This document shows positions 1 to 3,344 of a stretch of DNA of 5,621 nucleotides, piece after piece. Position 1 is the stretch's first letter. Each line of letters starts with the position of its first letter. The stretch lies in contig CATYZK010000057.1 in the NCBI GenBank assembly GCA_958415665.1, positions 1 to 5,621 of the forward strand, written 5' to 3'. The position numbers and the translations under genes are program-made. Under the pieces are notes generated by a model. It made no database searches. It was not told the DNA's origin and was given only the letters and a program-made list of their open reading frames with translations. Source of the stretch: an uncultured Collinsella sp. Its GTDB lineage: Bacteria; Actinomycetota; Coriobacteriia; Coriobacteriales; Coriobacteriaceae.

Positions 1-55
1 GAGCACAACCTTGCCAAGGTTGGGGTCGCGGGTTCGAGCCCCGTTGTCCGCTCCA
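1..55 (+). tRNA. tRNA-Gly(GCC), 5' end cut off by the window edge
   Basis: This is the 3' part of a glycine tRNA, starting in the D-arm. The anticodon loop TTGCCAA puts the GCC anticodon at 13-15, which reads GGC and GGU codons. The T-arm with GGGTTCGAGCCC, the 3' acceptor strand TGTCCGC and an encoded CCA at 53-55 follow. Every visible base matches the complete copies at 206-281 and 2523-2598, so the missing 5' part can be predicted with confidence. The promoter of this cluster lies outside the window. Confidence 0.95.
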
Positions 56-65
56 TTGCATTTCC

Positions 66-88
66 GGACCGTTTAGGCGGTCCTTTTT
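66..88 (+). terminator. Terminator-like hairpin between tRNA-Gly and tRNA-Cys
   Basis: The stem GGACCG (66-71) pairs with CGGTCC (78-83) around a six-base loop, followed by five T (84-88). The next tRNA starts only two bases later, so there is no room for a separate promoter. The hairpin must therefore be leaky, or act as a processing or attenuation element inside a polycistronic tRNA transcript. This is inferred from structure only. Confidence 0.75.
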
Positions 89-89
89 C

Positions 90-163
90 GGCGAAGTGGC
101 CAAGTGGTAAGGCAGAGGCCTGCAAAGCCTTTACCCCCGGTTCGAATCCGGGCTTCGCCTCCA
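90..163 (+). tRNA. tRNA-Cys(GCA)
   Basis: This is a complete 74-nt tRNA. The acceptor strand GGCGAAG (90-96) pairs with CTTCGCC (153-159). The D-stem is GCC (99-101) with GGC (111-113). The anticodon stem GAGGC/GCCTT encloses the loop CTGCAAA, giving anticodon GCA at 122-124, specific for cysteine. The T-arm is CCCGG-TTCGAAT-CCGGG, the discriminator is U160 as usual for tRNA-Cys, and CCA is encoded at 161-163. It sits between two tRNA-Gly copies and is probably co-transcribed with them. Confidence 0.97.
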
Positions 164-172
164 GGCAACATC

Positions 173-199
173 CGGGCGCTCCGGCGCCCGTTTTGTTTT
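173..199 (+). terminator. Intrinsic terminator after tRNA-Cys
   Basis: A perfect 7-bp stem, CGGGCGC (173-179) with GCGCCCG (184-190), closes a TCCG loop. It is followed by a T-rich tail, TTTTGTTTT (191-199). The downstream tRNA-Gly starts six bases later, again leaving no space for its own promoter. The shape is a strong rho-independent terminator, but some read-through must occur if the next tRNA depends on this transcript. Confidence 0.85.
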
Positions 200-205
200 A
201 CATAT

Positions 206-281
206 GCGGACATGGCTCAGTTGGTAGAGCACAACCTTGCCAAGGTTGGGGTCGCGGGTTCGAGCCCCGTTGTCCGCTCCA
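206..281 (+). tRNA. tRNA-Gly(GCC), second copy
   Basis: This is a complete 76-nt glycine tRNA. The acceptor GCGGACA (206-212) pairs with TGTCCGC (271-277). The anticodon stem CAACC/GGTTG encloses loop TTGCCAA with anticodon GCC at 239-241. The T-arm contains GGGTTCGAGCCC, the discriminator is U278 and CCA is encoded at 279-281. It is identical to the copy at 2523-2598 and to the visible part of the copy at 1-55. Its last 18 nt (264-281) begin a 99-bp block that recurs at 451-549. Confidence 0.97.
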
Positions 282-362
282 AGCGCAACAGCCCGACTAC
301 TACGGTAGCCGGGCTTTTTCGTACCCGTCGTCTGGGCTCGAACCCGTGAGGGAGCGAGCGTT
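264..362 (+). repeat. 99-bp direct repeat, copy 1 (tRNA-Gly 3' end plus terminator plus flank)
   Basis: This block matches 451-549 at a fixed offset of 187 bp, with one difference seen by eye (C286 against T473). It contains the 3' 18 nt of tRNA-Gly, the terminator hairpin at 290-319 and about 43 bp of flank that ends in GAGCGAGCGTT. The match starts at 264 inside the tRNA and stops after 362. It could be a tandem duplication or the arms of a tiny insertion at the tRNA 3' end; the sequence alone does not decide. Confidence 0.95.
290..319 (+). terminator. Intrinsic terminator after tRNA-Gly
   Basis: The outer stem AGCCCG (290-295) pairs with CGGGCT (310-315). After an A-C mismatch the inner stem CTAC/GTAG closes a TACG loop. 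Five T follow, counting the last base of the stem (315-319). This is the end of the first tRNA cluster. The same hairpin is copied at 477-506. Confidence 0.88.
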
Positions 363-450
363 AAGCAAACGCGGAGCGTTTGTAGCGAGCTGGCGAGGAC
401 GCCGGCAGGCGGCCGAAGCCGGTGCGGATCCGCGAAGCGGATACGCAGAC
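363..450. repeat. Cluster of closely packed short hairpins
   Basis: This 88-nt cassette lies between the two 99-bp repeats and is almost entirely self-complementary. Hairpin 1 is CAAACGC/GCGTTTG (366-372 with 376-382, loop GGA). Hairpin 2 is a 7-bp stem with one G-U pair (389-395 with 400-406, loop AGGA). Hairpin 3 is CGGC/GCCG (410-413 with 418-421, loop CGAA). Hairpin 4 is TGCG-ATCCGC against GCGGAT-CGCA with one G-A mismatch (423-447, loop GAA). All loops are short and purine-rich. No convincing protein is encoded. It could be a REP-like extragenic palindrome, a structured RNA or part of a dispersed repeat family; I do not recognise it. Confidence 0.8.
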
Positions 451-468
451 GCCCCGTTGTCCGCTCCA
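451..468 (+). pseudogene. Orphan 3' fragment of tRNA-Gly
   Basis: These 18 nt are identical to the last 18 nt of the tRNA-Gly gene (264-281), from the 3' side of the T-arm through the acceptor strand TGTCCGC and CCA. No D-arm or anticodon arm precedes it, so it cannot make a tRNA. Such orphan tRNA 3' ends are typical of att sites left by integrases that use tRNA genes, but a plain duplication gives the same result. Confidence 0.85.
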
Positions 469-476
469 AGCGTAAC

Positions 477-506
477 AGCCCGACTACTACGGTAGCCGGG
501 CTTTTT
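477..506 (+). terminator. Second copy of the tRNA-Gly terminator
   Basis: The hairpin at 290-319 is copied exactly: AGCCCG with CGGGCT, inner CTAC/GTAG stem and a T run. Here it would stop read-through from the tRNA cluster about 140 bp before the alpha-glucosidase start, which implies that the latter has its own promoter. Confidence 0.85.
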
Positions 507-572
507 CGTACCCGTCGTCTGGGCTCGAACCCGTGAGGGAGCGAGCGTTTTGGGGCGTGGCTGTGGCGTTGT

Positions 573-603
573 TTGCCGCGAATGTCCGCTTTGGGCGTAT
601 CAT
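573..603 (+). promoter_or_regulatory. Weak candidate promoter for the alpha-glucosidase gene
   Basis: A possible -35 TTGCCG (573-578) lies 19 bp from a possible -10 TATCAT (598-603), about 45 bp before the start codon. The spacing is long and the -35 match is imperfect, so this is only the best visible candidate between the terminator at 506 and the gene. No clear operator palindrome was found here. Confidence 0.2.
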
Positions 604-632
604 CGTGGGCATCTCGCAAAACCTCGTTGCAA

Positions 633-638
633 GGGAGG
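633..638 (+). promoter_or_regulatory. Ribosome binding site of the alpha-glucosidase gene
   Basis: GGGAGG stands 8 nt before ATG 647. It fixes the start at 647 rather than at an in-frame ATG at 533. That earlier ATG lies inside the repeat, lacks a Shine-Dalgarno sequence and would add 38 residues with no GH13 similarity. Confidence 0.9.
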
Positions 639-646
639 CGCACCCC

Positions 647-2380
647 ATGGCTACAGAAAAGTCCTCTTCGCGCTCATGGATGTCCGATGCCGCGATTTAT
701 CAAATCTACCCGCGCTCGTTTAAGGATTCGACTGGTTCGGGTCTGGGCGATATCGCGGGCATTACCCAGCAGATGGACTATCTTGAGCGGCTGGGTATCG
801 AGGCCATCTGGCTGAGCCCGTTTTACCCATCGCCTCTTGTTGATGGCGGCTATGATGTGGCGGACTACTGCGATGTCGACCCACGTCTCGGCTCGCTTGA
901 CGACTTCGATGACATGATCGCTGCGGCTCACGCGCACGGCATCAAGGTCATCGTCGACATCGTGCCCAACCATTCGTCCAACCAGCACCCCTGGTTCAAA
1001 GCCGCTCTTGCCGCCGGCCCCGGATCGCCCGAGCGCGCCCGTTATATCTTCCGCGATGGTCGCGGCGAGCACGGCGAGCTGCCTCCCACCAATTGGAATG
1101 CCAACTTTGGCGGCCCCGCCTGGACGCGCGTCGCGGACGGTCAGTGGTATCTGCACATGTTTACGCCCGAGCAGCCGGACTTTGACTGGTCGTGCCCCGA
1201 GGTTCATGCGTTCTTTTGCGACGTCCTGGCGTTTTGGAGCGATCGAGGCGTCGATGGCTTTCGCATTGATGTGGCGCACGGTCTCGCCAAGGATCTCGAC
1301 CGCGATGACCTCGACAGGTGGCATCTCGCCGAGGGCGATGACATGGTTGACGACGGCACCCATCCGCTGTGGGACCGCAACGAGGTCCATGAGATCTATC
1401 GCGAGTGGCGCCGCGTGTTCGACCGCTATAATCCGCCGCGCAGCGCCGTTGCCGAGGCATGGGTGCTGCCCGAGCGCCAGTATCTCTACGCGCGTCCCAG
1501 CGAGTTTGGCCAGACATTCAACTTTGAGTTTGCCAAGGCCACTTGGACCTATAATGACATGCACGCTGCAATCGAGGAGGGCTTGAAGGCAGCTATCGAA
1601 TCCGATTCTGCCTCGACCTGGGTACTCTCCAACCACGACGTGCCGCGCGTGGCGACGCGCTATGCCCTGCCGCAGATCAAGGCGACGCGCTACCACCAGA
1701 TTGCGCTCGACTGGCTCTTACGCGACGGGTCGTCTTATGACGAGGACCGTGAACTCGGCGAGCGCCGCGCGCGGGCGGCCCTTTTGCTCGAGCTGGCGCT
1801 TCCGGGCTCGGCATACGTGTATCAGGGTGAGGAGCTCGGCCTTTTTGAGGTGGCCGATATCCCGTGGGCCGCACTCGAAGATCCTACTGCGACCAATACG
1901 CACGGACCGAAGCGCGAGAAGGGGCGCGACGGCTGCCGCGTGCCCCTGCCGTGGGTGGCAGCGGACGATCCCACGCAGGGCGGATCGTTTGGGTTTTCAC
2001 CGGCGGACGCCGATGCGGCGCCCCATCTGCCGCAGCCTGCATGGTTTTCCGATTACGCTGCCGATAGGGAAGAAGCGGACCCAACATCGATGCTTGCGCT
2101 CTATCGTGACGCCCTCTGGCTGCGGCGCAAGCTGCGCGGGTGCGCCAACGATCTTGCGTGGCTCGATCTTGACGGGCGCACCGGCCTTGCGGATGGTGCC
2201 GAGGGCGCTGAGGGCGGCGTCATCGCCTATCGCCGCGACAACGGCTGGGCGTGTGTGACGAACTTCGGTGCAGCACCCGTGGAGCTGCCGGCGGGCAAGG
2301 TCCTGCTCACCTCATCACCGCTTGCAGACGGCAGACTTGCGCAGGACAGCTCTGCCTGGATCATGCTCGCTGAGTTGTAG
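647..2380 (+). CDS. GH13 alpha-glucosidase (oligo-1,6-glucosidase or maltase type)
   Basis: The product is a 577-residue cytoplasmic glycoside hydrolase of family 13, expected to release glucose from the non-reducing end of short alpha-glucosides. There is no signal peptide. The typical opening AIYQIYPRSF is at about 16-25. Conserved region I is DIVPNH (104-109); region II is GFRIDVAHG with nucleophile D208; region III is AVAEAW with acid/base E270; region IV is SNHD with stabiliser D331. The family's QPDLNW-type motif appears as QPDFDW (176-181). A (beta/alpha)8 barrel with an inserted B domain is followed by a C-terminal beta domain from about 490. Length is normal and all three catalytic acids are present. 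Valine follows the nucleophile (V209), as in alpha-1,6-acting members, but actinobacterial alpha-1,4-glucosidases may also have DVAHG, so linkage preference is open. The gene stands alone, with tRNA genes on both sides and no transporter or regulator in view. Confidence 0.93.
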   Translation: MATEKSSSRSWMSDAAIYQIYPRSFKDSTGSGLGDIAGITQQMDYLERLGIEAIWLSPFYPSPLVDGGYDVADYCDVDPRLGSLDDFDDMIAAAHAHGIKVIVDIVPNHSSNQHPWFKAALAAGPGSPERARYIFRDGRGEHGELPPTNWNANFGGPAWTRVADGQWYLHMFTPEQPDFDWSCPEVHAFFCDVLAFWSDRGVDGFRIDVAHGLAKDLDRDDLDRWHLAEGDDMVDDGTHPLWDRNEVHEIYREWRRVFDRYNPPRSAVAEAWVLPERQYLYARPSEFGQTFNFEFAKATWTYNDMHAAIEEGLKAAIESDSASTWVLSNHDVPRVATRYALPQIKATRYHQIALDWLLRDGSSYDEDRELGERRARAALLLELALPGSAYVYQGEELGLFEVADIPWAALEDPTATNTHGPKREKGRDGCRVPLPWVAADDPTQGGSFGFSPADADAAPHLPQPAWFSDYAADREEADPTSMLALYRDALWLRRKLRGCANDLAWLDLDGRTGLADGAEGAEGGVIAYRRDNGWACVTNFGAAPVELPAGKVLLTSSPLADGRLAQDSSAWIMLAEL

Positions 2381-2460
2381 GGGGCCTCTTGCGGCGAGTT
2401 TGCGTTTGCCCGCGCTTTCCGTGGTGGCTGATGTCTTCGCGAGGTTCGAGAGGGCGTCGC

Positions 2461-2510
2461 AAAACTTTTCAAAAAAAGTTCTTGCATAGGATGCGGGTAT
2501 CACGTAAGAT
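2461..2510 (+). promoter_or_regulatory. Promoter of the tRNA-Gly/tRNA-Val pair with an A/T-rich upstream element
   Basis: The -35 TTGCAT (2482-2487) and -10 TAAGAT (2505-2510) are separated by exactly 17 bp. The expected transcription start is near 2517, a few bases before tRNA-Gly at 2523. Directly upstream of the -35, an A/T-only stretch broken by a few C and G (2461-2480) has the composition and position of an UP element, common at strong stable-RNA promoters. The same stretch can form an AACTTTT/AAAAGTT hairpin. It lies 81-130 bp after the alpha-glucosidase stop. Confidence 0.82.
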
Positions 2511-2522
2511 TAATCCTCGTAA

Positions 2523-2598
2523 GCGGACATGGCTCAGTTGGTAGAGCACAACCTTGCCAAGGTTGGGGTCGCGGGTTCGAGCCCCGTTGTCCGCTCCA
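2523..2598 (+). tRNA. tRNA-Gly(GCC), third copy
   Basis: This 76-nt gene is identical to 206-281: acceptor GCGGACA/TGTCCGC, anticodon GCC at 2556-2558 and encoded CCA at 2596-2598. It is the first gene of a two-tRNA unit with tRNA-Val only three bases later, so a single transcript must be cut between them. Confidence 0.97.
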
Positions 2599-2601
2599 TT
2601 T

Positions 2602-2676
2602 GGGCGTTTAGCTCAGGGGGAGAGCGCTTCCCTGACACGGAAGAGGTCAGAAGTTCAAATCTTCTAACGCCCACCA
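2602..2676 (+). tRNA. tRNA-Val(GAC)
   Basis: This is a complete 75-nt tRNA. The acceptor GGGCGTT (2602-2608) pairs with AACGCCC (2666-2672). The anticodon stem CTTCC/GGAAG encloses loop CTGACAC, giving anticodon GAC at 2634-2636, which reads GUC and GUU. The T-arm is AGAAG-TTCAAAT-CTTCT, the discriminator is A2673 and CCA is encoded at 2674-2676. It closes the tRNA unit started at 2523. Its 3' flank carries a possible integrase relic. Confidence 0.97.
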
Positions 2677-2684
2677 AATGTTCG

Positions 2685-2721
2685 CAGCTCAGAGGCTATG
2701 TCCTCTGGGCTGTTTTGTTTT
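2685..2721 (+). terminator. Strong intrinsic terminator of the tRNA-Gly/tRNA-Val unit
   Basis: An 11-bp stem, CAGCTCAGAGG (2685-2695) with CCTCTGGGCTG (2702-2712), contains one G-U pair and closes a six-base loop. It is followed by TTTTGTTTT (2713-2721). It is the longest terminator stem in the window. Confidence 0.93.
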
Positions 2722-2880
2722 GGTCGCCAAATGGGTCGCCAAATTTCGAGTTTTTGATCTTCCGGGATGCTTCTCAGTAGTCATCCGAGGAAACTCTCAT
2801 CTTCTCCGTTTGCATACACATATCTTTTAAGGATTCGTGCCGCGGTTGCATGAGGCACGGCAAGGCACGACCGCAACATG
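2696..2880 (-). pseudogene. Possible relic of the 3' end of a tyrosine integrase gene
   Basis: Read on the minus strand, one frame gives PHATAARILKRYVYANGEDES, with the H codon at 2850-2852 and a Y codon at 2820-2822. A histidine followed ten residues later by a tyrosine resembles the C-terminal catalytic block of tyrosine recombinases, but the usual preceding LG is absent. Another frame (2696-2773) then gives a 25-residue tail containing KFGDPFGDQNK. The two parts are out of frame and interrupted by stops. There is no intact start, no Shine-Dalgarno sequence and no visible N-terminal catalytic part. A position beside a tRNA 3' end is where integrase genes are often found. The similarity is judged by eye and may be chance. 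Confidence 0.3.
2722..2744 (+). repeat. Two tandem copies of an 11-bp repeat after tRNA-Val
   Basis: GGTCGCCAAAT occurs at 2722-2732 and again at 2734-2744, with one base between. It starts immediately after the T-tract of the tRNA-Val terminator. On the minus strand it encodes the repeated FGDPFGD of the possible integrase tail. It may also be an integrase arm site or a simple local duplication. Confidence 0.8.
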
Positions 2881-3057
2881 TTGGTCAAGCATAATCTTTT
2901 GGATTCTTTTGGCGTGAGCGGCTTGGTTTTGGTAGGATTTGTCAGCGGCGCGGTTGAGGGGGTTTCAAAACTGCCGTGCAGGTAGTCGAGCTGATAACGT
3001 TTTAGCACTCTGCCAAGAGCCCTTCATTTTTAATGCGTCTGCAAAATGACTAATTGC
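2745..3057. other. Intergenic stretch without an intact gene
   Basis: No convincing intact gene is visible on either strand. The longest minus-strand frames (to 75 and 85 codons) lack a Shine-Dalgarno sequence, overlap each other or the nrdD promoter, and end abruptly. Base composition is clearly less GC-rich than the flanking genes. A short palindrome, CAACATGTTG, sits at 2874-2883 apart from one interrupting base pattern on its left arm, and GGCACG recurs near 2854 and 2864. The stretch fits decayed mobile DNA that separates the tRNA unit from nrdD. Confidence 0.6.
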
Positions 3058-3071
3058 TTTGACCTGCTGAA

Positions 3072-3087
3072 ACACTATATGTTGTGT
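3072..3087. promoter_or_regulatory. NrdR box 1 upstream of nrdD
   Basis: ACACTATATGTTGTGT matches the known NrdR consensus (acaCwAtATaTwGtgt) at 15 of 16 positions. NrdR is the zinc-finger/ATP-cone repressor of ribonucleotide reductase genes and binds paired boxes. This box directly abuts the -35 element at 3088. The nrdR gene itself is not in the window. Confidence 0.88.
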
Positions 3088-3117
3088 TTGACCTAAAAAA
3101 AGAATACAGGATATAGA
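3088..3117 (+). promoter_or_regulatory. nrdD promoter
   Basis: The -35 TTGACC (3088-3093) lies between the two NrdR boxes. The best -10 is TATAGA (3112-3117, 18-bp spacer) or the overlapping GATATA (3110-3115, 16-bp spacer). Transcription should start near 3122-3125, leaving a leader of about 220 nt before the nrdD start codon. A second TTGACC at 3059-3064 has no good -10 partner. NrdR bound at both boxes would cover the -35/-10 region. Confidence 0.7.
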
Positions 3118-3119
3118 TG
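3104..3119. promoter_or_regulatory. NrdR box 2 overlapping the nrdD -10 region
   Basis: ATACAGGATATAGATG matches the NrdR consensus at about 10 of 16 positions, including most of the central ATATAG core. It starts exactly 32 bp after box 1, three helical turns, which is the usual spacing of paired NrdR boxes. The right half is weak, so the call rests mostly on spacing. Confidence 0.65.
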
Positions 3120-3123
3120 CCTC

Positions 3124-3344
3124 TTTGTCGTATGATAGATGGCGGACAGAGAACGAAGACCTTAACTGCCTCTTTTGAACGTGTCCTTGAGCCGCTTGAT
3201 CGGCTTCTGGGAATGTCCGCATGGAGGCTTATGGTTTATCGAGAACACAGATTGCGCGACGGCGCCGCAAGACAGGGACAGGCCCTGCCGGGCATCGTTT
3301 GGCTCTGAAGCGCAATGAGGCTACGATGCGAAAGAGGCAAGAGG
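3124..3344 (+). promoter_or_regulatory. Long structured 5' leader of nrdD with anti-Shine-Dalgarno sequences
   Basis: The leader has no recognised riboswitch signature. GCGGACA (3142-3148) can pair with TGTCCGC (3214-3220), and its inner GGACA could instead pair with TGTCC at 3182-3186. AGCCG/CGGCT (3190-3194 with 3201-3205) forms a hairpin. ATTGCGC (3251-3257) pairs with GCGCAAT (3310-3316) around a CAGGG/CCCTG hairpin. TGCCTCTTT at 3167-3175 is exactly complementary to AAAGAGGCA at 3331-3339, the nrdD Shine-Dalgarno region. With one G-U and one G-C pair added, this makes an 11-bp helix (3167-3177 with 3329-3339). The same 9-mer also occurs at 3118-3126, at or just before the transcript start. 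This arrangement suggests translational control; function is inferred. Confidence 0.5.
3331..3337 (+). promoter_or_regulatory. nrdD ribosome binding site
   Basis: AAAGAGG ends 7 nt before ATG 3345, which makes 3345 the start rather than the in-frame ATG at 3315. A second AAGAGG (3339-3344) touches the start codon and is too close to serve as a normal site. Both purine runs are complementary to CCTCTT in the leader. Confidence 0.8.

Larger units (their letters stand above)
451..549 (+). repeat. 99-bp direct repeat, copy 2
   Basis: This is the second copy of the block at 264-362, offset by 187 bp, with one mismatch at 473. It carries an isolated tRNA-Gly 3' fragment, the same terminator and the same flank. 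After 549 the sequence departs from copy 1 and runs into the upstream region of the alpha-glucosidase gene. The hairpin cassette does not recur after this copy. Confidence 0.95.

Noticed and set aside
193..495. 100-codon plus-strand frame over tRNA-Gly, the repeat and the hairpin cassette
   Set aside because: It starts inside the tRNA promoter-proximal region and runs through a tRNA and terminators; no family resemblance.
131..643. 170-codon minus-strand frame across the tRNA cluster and repeats
   Set aside because: It is antisense to two tRNA genes and several terminators, has no Shine-Dalgarno sequence, and its peptide is the usual spurious translation of tRNA sequences.
533..646. Upstream in-frame start for the alpha-glucosidase
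   Set aside because: It has no ribosome binding site and lies partly in the duplicated flank; ATG 647 has a good GGGAGG and starts just before the GH13 fold.
674..1696. 340-codon minus-strand frame
   Set aside because: Shadow of the GH13 gene caused by GC-rich codon bias; no ribosome binding site and no recognisable domain.
2463..2480. AACTTTT/AAAAGTT hairpin as terminator of the alpha-glucosidase gene
   Set aside because: The stem is almost all A-T and is not followed by a T run; its place next to the -35 fits an upstream promoter element better.
2529..2780. 83-codon frame across tRNA-Gly and tRNA-Val
   Set aside because: Begins inside a tRNA and crosses a second tRNA and a strong terminator.
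2965..3222. 85-codon minus-strand frame
   Set aside because: Runs antisense through the nrdD promoter, NrdR boxes and leader; no ribosome binding site or recognisable motif.
3117..3308. 63-codon plus-strand frame in the nrdD leader, from its first ATG
   Set aside because: The ATG lies in the -10 region, upstream of the predicted transcript start. Only the shorter frame from 3231 remains worth a mention.
3124..3344. Cobalamin or another known riboswitch in the nrdD leader
   Set aside because: GGGAA is present at 3209-3213, but the other conserved cobalamin boxes are missing, and no other known riboswitch signature was recognised.
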